In this document: piece by piece, positions 12,479-24,800 of the stretch
Layout: each line of letters starts with the position of its first letter
How positions within the stretch are numbered: position 1 is the first letter of the stretch
Program-made: the position numbers and the translations under genes
Notes under the pieces: model-generated
Seen by the model: only the letters and a program-made list of their open reading frames with translations
The model's database searches: none
Told to the model about the DNA's origin: nothing
Source of the DNA: Rhyzopertha dominica
Taxonomy: Eukaryota > Arthropoda > Insecta > Coleoptera > Bostrichidae
DNA: 64,000 nt
Direction: 5' to 3'
NCBI GenBank assembly: GCA_025024175.1
Contig: QCXZ01000042.1
Span: 5,907,501 to 5,971,500, forward strand

Positions 12479-12931
12479 TACAGGATGGTCCAGTTATCGT
12501 GCTCCCCCAATTGACGGCTTTATTTGTGATCTTAGAGAAAAATGTTTCAAATAAAAGTTGTAGCAGCCAAGGAGTACTCGATAACGCAATATAGCAAATT
12601 TACACAGCATTGCCAGATTTCGAGTACCTGACTAAACTTGCATTTTTTAAATAGAACCACCTACTTTTTATGATTTGGATAAAATTATTAAGATACATGT
12701 GCTCTAAAATTAACGGTTTCGGAGATACGCAGCCATAAAAGTTGTAATCGCAATTTGGCATAAAAAGTAGAAGTTTGGTTCAGTACTCGAAATCTGGCAA
12801 CGCTGCATAAATGTGTTATATTGCGTTATCGAGTACTCCTTGGCTGCTACAACCTTTATTTGAAATATTTTTTTCCAAAATCACAAATAAAGCTGTCAAT
12901 TGGGTGAGCACGATAACTGGACCACCCTGTA
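12479..12931. mobile_element. 449-bp MITE with ~165-bp terminal inverted repeats
   Basis: The two arms start CAGGATGGTCCAGTTATCGT (12481) and, on the other strand from 12929, CAGGGTGGTCCAGTTATCGT. They stay highly similar for about 165 nt each, sharing AAGGAGTACTCGATAACGCA and CCAGATTTCGAGTAC. The element is flanked on both sides by TA (12479-12480 and 12930-12931), the duplication made by Tc1/mariner transposases. There is no coding capacity; the centre is only about 110 nt. It is a non-autonomous fold-back element whose source transposase is not in the window. It would form a long hairpin if transcribed. Confidence 0.92.
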
Positions 12932-13401
12932 CACATGTTATTGTTATTGTTCTCACTGTATATCCACGTTTTTGGTACTTTTAGATCCGTTTAAAAAGTA
13001 TTGCATTTTCAGATTACTGGAAATTGAAAAAGCACTGAATTGATCCTGGTCGCATAAATTTTTAACTTTATATGAATAAGTACAGAGTACTCGAAGAACT
13101 AGACAATACTTAAGGGCACATAAATATTTTGAACATGTTAACGTAAAAGCTTCGTATTAAATCCGCGTAAGATCCCTGAAAAATGAACAAACAAAGATTT
13201 ACTCTTGAAATGAGCCTGTGGAGGAATCGTATGAGTTAATCACAAGGTAAGAATGAATTGGTAGTTAAATCCTTCATTATCTGCTCGAAGTTTTATTTTT
13301 TATACTTTTTAAATTGTACTTTCGTGGGTATTCAAACAAATTTATGGAGAATAACGTATTGGCTCCCTGCGGGAATCGAAACCAGCCTAGTTTTCGTCAC
13401 G

Positions 13402-13475
13402 GCCCTCGTAGCTCAGTGGCAGAGCAACAGAGGCTAAATCTGGAGGTCCGAGTTCAATTCCCGGTGGAAGTCAGT
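13402..13475 (+). repeat. tRNA-derived SINE head
   Basis: The A box TAGCTCAGTGGCAGAGC at 13409-13425 folds as an intact D arm (GCTC/GAGC). The B box GAGTTCAATTCC lies at 13450-13461. An anticodon-like stem is largely preserved, but its loop lacks the invariant U33 and the acceptor stem cannot pair. This is therefore a SINE head or tRNA pseudogene rather than a working tRNA. The downstream tail (from 13476) matches no other copy in this window. Confidence 0.6.
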
Positions 13476-13499
13476 GAATTTTTCTTCGTACATTTGTAA

Positions 13500-14410
13500 A
13501 ATACTGATAACCACATATACACTTTCCAATTTATTTATATCCTGTAACCAGCATTAGTTACTCAAATAAATAAATACACTAAGAAAACTCCGGAATTGAG
13601 TTAATATCCAAACGAAGAAATGTCACTTTTAACTGGTTCTGAAAGAACTCTCAAAGCAACGGCAAGGAATACAGACTTTTATAACCTACTGTTGTTTTTA
13701 CTTTTTGCCTTGTTATCTCTACGGCATATGCTGTTGTCAAAATTCACTGGATTCGAAACAAAGCAACCATCAGCTTGGAATATGCAATGAGGAATCCGTC
13801 TCGAAAAGCTATGTCCCTCAAGCGCCTAATTCAATTATTAACGCAACATTTACGTCAATGTATCCACCAATGGAAAACCACGCGCGCTCATTACGGCAGC
13901 TCTAAATTTCAACGTGGTGTGAAATGACATAAACGGCAATCAAGAACAAATAAAAACACTTCTTACGCCCAATTACCTGCTTACAAGGAGGAAGTCTTTC
14001 AAACTTAATTTGCATAATGAGCAACCTTCGTAGGTATTTGATCCGATCCATCGGGGAAAATCACTACTTGGGCCTATTTGAAGTCGTAATCTCCTGACAG
14101 CTCAGTGAATTGGATTAATGGTGTTGCTCCGTTGATCACAAACTCTGCGGCATTGATGTTAATTAGATGGGATAAAGACGCGGTTGGTGTTCAAGGGCAA
14201 TTTGTAAAAACTGCCGGAATTCTTGTAAGCGGATTTGCAAGTTGAATTCTTAATTTAACCGGAGAGGAATTTAGTTAAAAATGTTTTAACTATCTCCGAA
14301 CAGGGCAGATTTTAAACATCAAATGTGGTTATTCTATTTTTGTAGTTGATGTTCTGAAGAAGAACCAGATGTATAAAGTATTTCTTAAATACATAACGGT
14401 ATAGAACTCC
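13500..14410. other. No recognised gene
   Basis: No motif-bearing frame. 13980-14270 is less AT-rich and may be unique sequence. CAG|GTAATT on the minus strand near 13976 has a pyrimidine tract but a poor 5' splice site. Confidence 0.25.
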
Positions 14411-14414
14411 CACC

Positions 14415-14830
14415 AAAAAGTGATATGTGTAGTTTCACAAGCATCTATTATGTATGGAAAACAAAACAAGTGTTGTTTTGTACATGCTTATAAAAGTACT
14501 TCAGTCAGTACAGCTATACAAAATTTTTGTAACCGTTCCTCGGGAGTATCAACGTATGAAAATTTGTTTAAGGCCCCTAGACGTGATATGCCGAAATCGC
14601 AGTTTGTTTTTCTGTTGTGAAGATCATCTTAATCCTTACTGTAAGTTTTATTATTCTATTTGTGGTTATAAGTTTTTACCATTCAGTTTCCATTTTGTTA
14701 TAGCTTGAAGAGGATATGAAAAATTATATGCGTTTTAAGTTGATAAAGGGAAATGTTATAATAAAGAACGACCTTGTTCCCCATATATTCTACTGTTAGC
14801 CAGACCGGAAACGAGCCGCAAGAGCCCCGA
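14415..14830 (+). pseudogene. THAP zinc-finger domain pseudogene with probable intron
   Basis: THAP domains are C2CH zinc-binding DNA-recognition modules, common in P-element-type and other transposases and in host factors. Here CCFVHAYKSTS (14480s) resembles the CxPxC start with the second Cys changed. The sequence continues IFVTVPREYQR in the next frame, then APRRDMPKSQ in the first, then LFFCCEDHLN, matching the CxEHF-type end. Two frame changes are therefore needed. After a 5' splice-like GTAAGT near 14640 and a TTTTGTTATAG acceptor ending near 14704, the reading resumes LEEDMKNYMRFKLIKGNVII then KNDLVPHIFYC. This is the conserved follow-on block ending in VPHIF. It is dead. Whether it belonged to a transposon or a duplicated gene is open. 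Confidence 0.65.
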
Positions 14831-15615
14831 AAATAAATGGCAATTTATATTTACTCTGACCTCTAAAATAAATGTCAATTTTAGGATACATTTTTGATTC
14901 TTACATTTTTATGTGTACACATAGTATGTTTCCAACAACCCACTGTGATCAAATTATCAATGCTACGTTAATTTGATAAAAAGTTCACTTATGCTGTTGC
15001 TTTTGCTTTTACGTTCCTCATCTCCGCCGCGTTGAACCGCTCGTCGCTGTACACAAATACTATAACAATGAACATGCCTTCAGAAGCCATAACTCATAAG
15101 TATTTCACTTTTTCTTGGCGTATTGTAACAAAATGAACGCAAACAACAAACTGATAAATTGACGGGCTAAGTCTGACGCGTGACTTGCTGACCCCAGATG
15201 TAAACAAGCGGCCATTTACAATACACCTGACGTCACGCCCAATATGTTNGCGTTTTGGCGGTCCCTTTAAATATTCACATTTTTAATATTAAAAATGCAC
15301 CTTACGATCCTTTTTTCGAATTTCTAAGCTGTCACAGCTGTTTTGTGGATTCGATGCTACCTACCAGTATGCAATTTAATAAAATATAAATACATGGTAA
15401 ATACCCAATGGTTGGGAAAGTTTAAAAACCACTATAGCCACGTGTTTCTATGGAAATAACGATATAACAATTTTGACATAAGGGTAATAAATCCTGATCA
15501 AAGCCATATATGCATGTTAACCCATTAACTATATCCTATATTCATTAAAAAATGCATTCCAGCACTAATTATCTTTCATTATATACAAGGTGCCTAGAAA
15601 TGATGATAAAAAAAT

Positions 15616-15672
15616 GAAGGGAGGGAATCTACTCAAAAAATTAATGCCACAAGTTCCTATACATTTGTGATT
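15616..15672. mobile_element. Orphan terminal repeat of the 57954-59070 transposon family
   Basis: AAGGGAGGGAATCTACTC, then AATGCCACAAGTTCCTATAC, closely match the left end of the element at 57954 (GCCACAAGTTCCTATACC). No transposase and no opposite end are found within 2 kb, so it is a solo end or the edge of a deleted copy. Confidence 0.6.
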
Positions 15673-16431
15673 ATGCTAAATACTAACATATCGTTCACTT
15701 ACATTATTGAATGAAAATTTTATTGGTGCATGAAAGAACAGTCTCACTCGCCGGTATATCGATCACCATGAACTACAAATGCCTGTCTACCTTTGCCCTC
15801 AAGACACAACGCGCTATTATAGTCGGATAACACTTTATATATCATGTTTCCCAACTTCCACGTTTATGCAGTCCGAAGTTCTTTGTCCTAAGCGGCGCTC
15901 TGAAGTGTACACCTGGGTCAAAACGCAGCGCCGGCTGATATATTGTTTCTGTGATAAATATTTATGAATTGATTTATGATGGCGCGTTCGGGAAAAAGAG
16001 AGAAAAATGGGTGACACCGACATTAGTTGCGAGGGACATGCTGAAAAACGCGCGGTCCATCAGCGGTTTATCATTGCAAGAATGATACTGGACTAATGAA
16101 CTTTCGTCATTCTGATGTGATTTTAGAAATTTTGGATGTATTTTATATGGGAGCCAAGCTTTAGTGGTAATTTATATGTGTTTTTATTTTGTGAGGACGA
16201 TTACAATCCACACGACAATTTATTCACACCTATTTTAAGGACAGACGTGATTCACTATCACTGTCTCAGAAATAGCTTTAGATCGCATTCAACTGACAAA
16301 TCTTCCAAGAAAAACTAATCCCAGTAAGTTGTAAATCGCAAGCTACAAGCTTTTATGTCTGGAATAAACCTATTATTACACTGCAATCATATTCCCGTGT
16401 TTTGTCTGTATACATGTACTAAATTATTTAT

Positions 16432-17640
16432 AAACTGGGGAGCATAACTATAGCCCCCCCCCCTTGAATTATCAGTTTTTCTTGGCCAAATAAACGTACG
16501 TAATTTAATAAAAATAATAGGAACTGGACCATTTGAAGTAATTTATTAAAAATTTCCATAATTTAATGGAATAATTTCTAAAATTTGCGTGGTGCATAAC
16601 TATTTTGTTATTATTAACTGTCACTGTGTTGTAACAATTGTGTTAAAAATGTCTCGTAGAAGATATCTGAGTAACATGGAAAAGGGTAAAATTTGGCTTT
16701 TTGGGATAAAGATTTTAGTCGCAGATAAATTGCTCAAAGAATAACCCTGAGTAGTATAGCACAAACAAGAAAGGTGGCCCTAAGAAAAAAAGTAGCACTT
16801 TAAAAAGTCGAAAAAGAATTGCTCAAGGGTGCAGGCTTGACGTTACAAAATGGACTATAGGGTGGGTCCTGAAGAAAAGTGAACACATTGTACTCCGAAA
16901 ACTAAGAAAATGTCCGAGATTTCTTCCTCACTATAAAACAGCCCGTTCCGAATTTGCTCGTGAGAATATGAATTGAAATTGGGAAAATGTATACCAAAAC
17001 TTCCCGATGAAAAAATTTAGTCTTGATGGTCCAGACGGTTTCAATTGTTATTGGCGCGATTTGAGGAAAGAACCTGAGTATCTTTCAAAACCAAACTTTG
17101 GAGGTGGTACGTTAATGGTATGAGGTGCCTTTACAAAAGCAGGCGTTTTAACATTGGCTTATCCATCAACACGAATGAACAGTCGAGAATACATTCAAGT
17201 TCTTGAGACAAATTTAATGCCTTTTTTAAATAACAATTACGAACGAGATTTCATTTCCCAACAAGATAATGCGAGGATTCATGTCAGTAAAAAGTCGATG
17301 GCTTGGTTTGCCAACCAAAATGTCGTCGAATTGTTAGAGTGTCCCTCTTATTCACCTGACAGCAACCCAATTAAAAACCTTTAGGGTATCTTAGTTAGGC
17401 GAGTATATCGGATAACCGACAATATGCCACCACAAATGAACTCAAAAATTTATTAGAAGAGGTTTGGGCCAATTTGGAACCAATAGTATTAAATAATTTG
17501 GTTGGAAGCATGAATTCTAGAATTTTTGAGCTAACTAGGAAGAATGGGGGCCAAATCCATTATTAATTTAGGGATGTTTTGTTAAAATTTGTTCAATTCT
17601 GTGTGAAATTTAGATGGAGCTATAGTTGTGCACGAGTCCA
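16432..17640 (+). mobile_element. Tc1-like DNA transposon, decayed
   Basis: Imperfect terminal repeats share the core AACTATAG: GAGCATAACTATAGCCCC at the left (about 16439) and, on the opposite strand at the right, GTGCACAACTATAGCTCC (about 17633-17616). Total length is about 1.2 kb, normal for Tc1. A ten-base C run at 16454-16463 lies just inside the left end. The enclosed pseudogene is described separately. Confidence 0.8.
16649..17566 (+). pseudogene. Tc1-like transposase pseudogene
   Basis: The start is MSRRRYLSNMEKGKI at 16649. A helix-turn-helix region follows but is scrambled by frameshifts. Catalytic-domain blocks include FSLDGPDGFNCYWRDL near 17020 (first Asp region), ISQQDNARIHVSKKSMAWF near 17255-17310 (second Asp intact) and CPSYSPDSNPIKNL near 17340-17384. 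The usual NPIENLW is changed to NPIKNL-stop, so the catalytic Glu is replaced by Lys and the Trp codon is a stop. The remaining C-terminus reads on to GGQIHY and a stop at 17564-17566. The total of about 305 codons is near family size. It is inactive in this copy. Confidence 0.85.
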
Positions 17641-17644
17641 ATTA

Positions 17645-18900
17645 AAAAATTATTCTATTAATGATTCTGCCTAGTCTACTTCTTATTATTTTCGTTTCTT
17701 CTTGCTACCTCTTGCTAGTGACATTAATTTAAGGCAAGTCTAGTATAATTAAATTTCGTTGTTTGGAATTTAGTAACGACTACTTGTGCGCGGTTATATT
17801 TTGAGTGACTTCTCAGCTGATGCATAATAAACATAATTTATATTAATAACAAATTATGCAAGTACATCTTTTTGCCTTGACTCCAAGTTTACGATGTCCA
17901 ATATTTCTAGCACACTTTCTTCTAACTTCAAACTTATGTGAAGTGCATTTGATTCTTTCGATCAATAAGGACAGTCATACAACAGCATTTTCTGACGATC
18001 TTTTATATTATCTGCATAATTTGTGTTACCATTCTAGTAAGTACTAAAAGCTAGTGGTTTTCTAAAAACTTTAAGGCAATTTAAAAAAGCAAGCAAAAAT
18101 GAAGAGTGTTGTTAAGAAAAACCCTTATTTAAACTACTTTGAATAAGATATATTGCGCCCATATACTGTATACTTTTAATGTGTTGCAGTATACGTGAAT
18201 CAAAGAATAAATTTCAAAATATACTATCAACTTTTCTTATAGATTCGGTGTTACACATTTCCCGAAAACACTGCTGGACTTGCCTTGGTAATAATACAGT
18301 GACATGTTTCCTTATACAATGTTTTACGCGTAAACAAGTTTATGCAATTAAAAATTATCTAGCGCATATATAACTATTGCAATACGCATTTTTCCAACTA
18401 ATTAAATGAATACTTTACGAGATAGTGTGTGTAATGTTTAATAACTAGCATACTAGCATATATTTTAACATCTATTTTAGGAACACAGATAATAACATGT
18501 ACTGGTACCGTCACATATCTGTGCGGGTGAAATCGGCATAGCAATAGATGCGCAGTAGCCCAGGTAACAAACCGCTTATCGGAGCTCATTTTGGGCCTAG
18601 ACTTCGGAGCAGATACTTAGAATGCAAGGGTTGTATTCAGATAGTTTTTCCTTACTTTATCGGGGCCGCTGTGCTAAACTTAAGCAAGCACATGAGTTAG
18701 TTGTATCTAATGGCTTTTAGAATTTCAAACATTAAATAGTAATGTGCAGATTAAAATTACGGGATTTTCCTCAGAAGATTTCAAATAACTGTTAAAGGCA
18801 TATGAAAAAATATAACCATTCTATTGGAAATGTGCGTTCAGTATGTACCTACCTACGTTCAGTGTGCGTTACTATTTTATCATGGAATTTAGTTCTAAAC
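17645..18900. other. No recognised feature
   Basis: AT-rich sequence. Short open frames show no family motif and no repeats were recognised. Confidence 0.35.
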
Positions 18901-18907
18901 TGAAAAA

Positions 18908-19174
18908 ATGAAAAGTTGTGCGGCTAAACCCGATCGCAAATGTGACACACTTTATGCGGAGTCAAGTCAACCCTTAAAGGACCTCAAAAAAAGTTCAGGA
19001 GCATGCTGCCCTGGGGACTGGAGTCAGTCTGAGGAGTGTGAGAATGTCGCTAAGGAAATGAAAGCAATTGAAGATGGTGAACAAGGAGGTTTTTTGATGC
19101 CAGACAAAATTAGCAATTCCAGCGACTTTAAAAATAATGGGAGCGTTAAGGACATAACAAACACGAACGACTGA
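18908..19174 (+). CDS. Hypothetical 88-residue open frame
   Basis: ATG-initiated frame ending in TGA, with a hydrophilic, Cys- and charge-rich composition (CDTLYAESSQPLKDLKKSSG near the N-terminus, KEMKAIEDGEQGGFLMPDK later). There is no signal peptide, membrane segment or known motif. It lies alone, about 90 nt upstream of a G+C-richer block. It could be a chance frame, an exon or a small gene; nothing decides between these. Confidence 0.2.
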   Translation: MKSCAAKPDRKCDTLYAESSQPLKDLKKSSGACCPGDWSQSEECENVAKEMKAIEDGEQGGFLMPDKISNSSDFKNNGSVKDITNTND

Positions 19175-19259
19175 TTTTTCTACAATGATATAATAAAATG
19201 TCCACCATTTCTCCCAACACCAACCATAATCTAAACAATTTCTCGAAGAGGAAGCAGCG

Positions 19260-19740
19260 CTATAAGGTTCCACAGAGCCGTGTTACAATAAAAACCCGAA
19301 CCTAGCCGACCGGCATCATTAAACTTGCCGCGGAAATAGATAAAGTCGGACACACAATAGTCGTATAAAATTTTAAGTGGATACTCCATTTGGAATTACG
19401 AACTTTAGGGACAATAAAACGGCAACAAAACTGCGGAAACGCTGCCTATAACTTCACTGTTTAAGGCGGACCTGGTACCCTTCGATGCATAAACTACATG
19501 CCAGCTACCAACGACTTGCATCCGGGTTGGCGAACACGCTTCCAACACAACGGGTCCGCAATTAATAAGAAAAATCTGCAGACAAGGCACGTAAATCCTT
19601 GGGATCCGCGCTTTATCGCACACTTTGCTACCGTTGCGCCACACATCATTCGGGTTGACGCCTGCACGTCGAGAAGAGGGATCTGACAGTTGGATATCTG
19701 CCACTGTGCAACCACTTTTCAGGCCACTTCGGTGAAGGTT
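19260..19740. other. G+C-richer block with open frames on both strands
   Basis: Both strands stay open for 60-100 codons here (minus 19405-19704 and 19494-19715, plus 19498-19686). This mostly reflects local G+C. I recognise no product. It could be a unique-sequence island or an eroded exon. Confidence 0.2.
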
Positions 19741-19929
19741 GGTGGTATCTTTAATTTTTAATTATTATACTTATAATGCTTCAATCACTTCCAAGGGTCG
19801 TTAGACTTCTTATTCACAAAACGGTTGCACACAAATCTTATTACCTATCTATGGTATTGAACTACATGTGTATCTACTTTTCTCTGCGCGTTATTGCCCA
19901 CAAATTTAAAGTCAAATGTGATAGTAAAA

Positions 19930-21850
19930 CTAAACTCACCCGTAAGAGATAAAGCTAAAAAGCATTTTAAAGAAACAAATATCTTCATCATTGGGAATAC
20001 TACAACAGCATACGCAATTTTATCACCCTGACAGTGAGAAATGAGAAGCTAGCATATTATAAACATTTCTTTGAGGCTGTGATAGAAAAACGCTTTGGAA
20101 CAACTGGAAATATTTAAATTTTAGATCTAAATCTGTAGATTCCAAATCACATAAAAAGTCCTGATCAAATAAATACAATTTTTGTGAATTCCGTTGCCTT
20201 GAGCAGAAGAAATAAATTTGCTGTTATGAATTATTATAGTTCCAACAAGATTAATGATAATGCAAAACGATGTACAGAAACACCTAAATAAAATCAAGTC
20301 TAATGCGATGGGGGTTGATGGAATTAATTCATTTGTACTACAGCTTTGTTTTCAATTATAGTTAATCAAATAACTCACATAATTAACTGCTGTATCGTGG
20401 AAAATTACTTTCCAGAACAGTGGAAAATTGACTATGTGGTGTCACTGCCTAAATCTACCAATGTAACAGGCTTAAAAGATCTAAGACCGATAAGTATTCT
20501 CCGCGCTATGTCAAAACTATTGGAATCTGTGATGAATTGTCAGTTGCAAGAACACTTGTTAGCTTGTGATATATTGCCCGCTCATCAGTCTGGTGCTGTA
20601 CAACAGCACTAATTCATATTACGGATGATATCATGCACGCTACTGATAATGGCCTGCTAATAGCATTGGTTTTGTTGGACTACAACAAGACTTTTGATTC
20701 TATTGATCATGATGTATTAATGACAGTTTTGAGCTTTGTTGGTCTAAGAAGGAACGCCGTTCTAATACTTAAAAGCTATAGTTCAAATAGGAAGCAAATA
20801 GTAAAGATAGGTGACAGCTTGTCGTCACGACTTTCCTTGAATTGCGAAGTACCTCAGGGTTCCATCTTGGGACCGCTCTTGTTTACACTATACACTTGTA
20901 ACTTGCATAGTTCTATAACATACTGTAACATTCATATATACGCGGATGATACGTAGCTGTATTATTCATTTAAGAATAGCGATGTAGGTATTGCGGTGCA
21001 GCAGATTAACAATGACTTGACATCTATTTGCAGGTGCGCCACTGATCACTGCTTGTCATTAAACGCTAAGAAGACCGCTGTGCTCTTGTTCGGTAATAGA
21101 AATAAGCGTGGAACTGTAAAACATCATGTAAAGCTTTTGCTAAACAATAATGAGCTGCTTATCTCTGACTACGCACGCAATTTGGGTCTTGTTTTGGACA
21201 ACTCTAGATTTAGACAACATGCTATCGGGTGTACTCAACGTGCTTATTCTAACTTGAGGATTCTATACTCCCATTGGTCACATTTGCATTGCTGAATAAA
21301 GGTAATACTTTGTGAAGCTTTGGTGCTTCCGAACTTTAATTACTGCTCGCCACTCGTTGGACCGTCACTTGGCAATGCTGACGCCTATAGAATTCAGAAG
21401 ATTAAAAATTGCTGCATAAGGTTTATTTGTGGTATTAGAAAATTTGAACATAGTTCCAGTTACCAGCAAGGAACCTGCATATTTGTACAACAAGTTATGT
21501 TTTCGCAACGAGGTACATTCTGTCAACGTAAGGTTAGGACACCTCGTATCTTGCCCTGCACATAAAACCCGTCTATTCCAAAGGTTTTTTCGTATTGTAT
21601 GTAAGAATTTTATAATTGGTATTTTGGGGAGATCACGTCCATGAAAAAAGCTGCATTCAATAAATTTATTTTTGGTTCCCAGTTTGATGCAAAGGTGCTT
21701 AATTTCAAACTAGCTGTTATAATGTTCCAATTTTTTGTATCTACTATAAAATATGTTCATGTTCTAGTTTATAGATATTCTGTATATACAACGGGGAAAT
21801 GGAAGAATAAAAGACTTTATTATTATTATAATCTTTTTAGTCCAACCAAA
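19930..21850 (+). pseudogene. LINE with most of the reverse transcriptase, decayed
   Basis: This is the longest LINE relic in the window. It begins with a pre-RT linker (RNEKLAYYKHFFEAV near 20040). The RT fingers follow at 20346-20612: YFPEQWKIDYVVSLPKSTN, then LKDLRPISILRAMSKLLES. The palm follows: LVLLDYNKTFDSIDHDV (motif A, about 20665-20720), CEVPQGSILGPLLFTLYT (motif B, 20845-20895) and IYADDT-stop (motif C, YADD retained, stop at 20954). The thumb block LSLNAKKTAVLLFGNRN, then NLGLVLDNSRF, occupies 20996-21295. Later blocks are NFNYCSPLVGPSL and a C-terminal LARNE-like region to about 21645. The 3' UTR ends in AATAAAAGACTTTATTATT near 21808-21830. The YADD and PQGSILGP motifs are intact despite the stops. 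Jockey/CR1-type clade. Confidence 0.87.
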
Positions 21851-21859
21851 ATTGCATTT

Positions 21860-24800
21860 AAAGAGAAAAAAACTGTTATCCAAACATCTATATAATAAAT
21901 TTTAAAAAAATGTGAGGGGCAGGGGTGTGAGGAGTTAATTTAGGGGGGGTAGGTAAAAAGGCGCCAAAAAAGCATCTAATACAAAAGTTGGTCATGAAAA
22001 AAATCAACAACTACTTACTGCCTGGTTACTTTTTAATATAACATTAATATTCCCAAGATTTCGTTTCCTATTTTTCATTTTTACAACAATAATCCAATCT
22101 TAATTAAACTTGGTGTAAGTATACCTTTGTGTATCCGAAATAAGCACGAATTTTGGGATTAAAAAAAATAAGCATTTCCTAGATATTTCCGGTCCAAAAT
22201 ACTTTTTTTCAAAAACTAATTCTACTAGAAAAATTTAACACTCAGAATTTTTCGTTTTAATGTATCATTTTCGGTAATATAAAGAAATCTAGTCATGATT
22301 TATGAACTTGTCCAAAAAGGCAAAAGAAACAAATTATGACTCTTGCAACTGTGATTGTAAATAAAGTGGTTAAATTATTAAGAGAAATAAAAAACTGAAT
22401 ACACCATTCATTTTACGAAAAAAATACTAAAGAAACTTAAATTCTTAATACAAATTTTATTTAACCCGTCTACCTAAATGTTTGGACGAGCACCCACAAC
22501 CCATAGCTTTTATAATGAGTTTCGTAGATCTTTTCCTACAACTATACACCAGAAATGTAAGCAAAACATTAAGCCCGGTAAACTAGTGTACCTATAGATT
22601 GTATAGTAAAAATATGTACAATAAGAACAACATTGGTGAGTCAACTTCATCCATAAATATTTATGATAATAAATTTCCCCGATATAAATCATCTCTTCCA
22701 GAATCCTGTGATCAATTTTACGGATACATGAGTTAAACAAGTAATTTCTTGTCCCGGCCTTCACCTTTATAAGCAGGATCTTTAAACAGCACAAACCCAA
22801 TAAATGCTGATTGTATCTCTCAACGTAGACACTTTGGAAACTATCAAAACGCTTATCGCTGGCAATCAGTTAATCTATATTCGGCTATAAGTATCGAAGA
22901 AGAAAAAAACAATTTCAACGAACAAATCAAACAATATTTCTCAATTCTGGTAATACTACAAACGAGCAAACGACAAACGTTTTTGACTGTTCGATCAATA
23001 AACCAGTGAACCCGTTTCTCCACCCAATTCCTTCGGAAATCGGAAACCGCTTGCCTTTCCAGGCTCCATTCATAGTTGCCAGACGGATTGCCCTAGATTC
23101 TGTCTGCTCACGCATTCGCTTTCATCCGGCAAATATAAATTTTACACGATGGCCGAACAACAGACGAATTGAAAACCAACAGCGACTCCCGCATGAAAAT
23201 AAAAAATCTGTGTTAGATAAATTTCATTTGGACGGGCGTACGTGCGAAAAGATTTAAAGTGCGATCGGTTTTTGTGGATCCCGGGGCCAGTGGCGGCGTG
23301 GGAATCATGGGAACTGGGAAGTTCATCAATTAGATGACAAATATACTTAAAAGATTTTGTATGGCAAATACCACAGTTTTGCATGGTCTTAAATGTATAA
23401 TGCAACCATCAGAAATCAAGATTTTTAAAGCCACATACGGGGACTGAAAAAATATAAATCCAATCTTAAGTGTACCGCTATAAATTTAATATATGTATGC
23501 CACGAAAACAAAAACTTCTGTCATTCAACGTAAAATTTTGATAACTATAATAGATATATGTATAATCAGTTCCAAATTCATATTCTGAGCAAGCAAAGAA
23601 ATTGTGTTATTTGTTGATGAAAATTATAAAGCCTTCCAACAAGCTACCCAAACCGTTAATATCTAACATCCACACTAAAACATGAAAAAGTGTAGAGAAT
23701 ATTGTAGGTATTGTAGGTATCGAAATATATGAATAATGTAAAGGGTAAGAAGAAAGAAAATTATTGCAGTTTTCAGTGTATTAGCGGTATCAAAAATATC
23801 AAAATATCGAATTAATTTAAAGTACTAGTAGCACTACAGACGGTACCTTTTCAGTCGTGAAGCTTTCCAAGAGATTTGTTGCACTGGAATTAGGAATACA
23901 ACAATCTAGTGATTCCCCTGTTTCCCGCCGTACCTGCAGAATTCAGCATAAAATAATTTTAAATAGAAAGAAAGGTCCATTATTGACGTCCCGTTCTCAA
24001 AGCTTTCTGTTGTGAAGCAACCAGTAGGAAGGATTTTTTGCCCCAAATTTGAAAATTTTTCCAAATAAAACTTCCTTGAATATAATAGAATTTATTATGG
24101 AATGTCAAACTTCGATACTTTTGATATTGCAATACTTTTGAGTAGTATTATTAGTGCACTTGTATCGAATATCGATAAAAAAAGTTCTGGTTTCGATTTC
24201 AATCAGTTTCAGCTCAAAATCCCGCCCCCCTCAACCTTTAGCTTATTCTAGCTTTTCAGCTAGACTTCCCTTTAAATTATACCTTACGTTAAGCGGTTAA
24301 CAACTATATCCAGTGGAACTCAAAATCAAAAACTTATGCAGACCACAACAATATTAAAACAAATGCGATGATTATAAATACTACTTCAGAATTTCACCAC
24401 GTAATTACCAAATTCTTGCTCTGAAATCCAGTGTAATTGTGTCTGCAATTTATGACATCATCATCGTCAAAAAATTGCTAACACGACACCCGCGGTATTT
24501 AAGGCATTTCCCCTGAGTACGCCACTTCTCGGGCAAGCCTTGGAATGCTCCGATAGGGAGTGAAGCCCAACACGGCACCTTTTTCATGCAAATGAGACAC
24601 TCCAGCCAAAAAAGTGACTGCTGTACGGATTAGGATCTTTTGTTGCCGGATTTGGTGAGGCATTAACACCCCGTAAATATTTTACGAGATACGACTGCAT
24701 ACGTCAGAAGACTATCCATCCTGACTGTTACTTTCTGGTGCAAAACAATGGCTTCTTTTCGTTTTCGTCCCTGTGCTCGTAGCGAGAGGGAAACATAATA

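Noticed and set aside
13402..13475. Functional tRNA
   Set aside because: The acceptor stem cannot pair and U33 is missing, so it is a SINE-like head.
13970..13985. CAG|GTAATT on minus as a ratchet site
   Set aside because: GTAATT is a poor 5' splice site and the tract contains GTAAG just before CAG.
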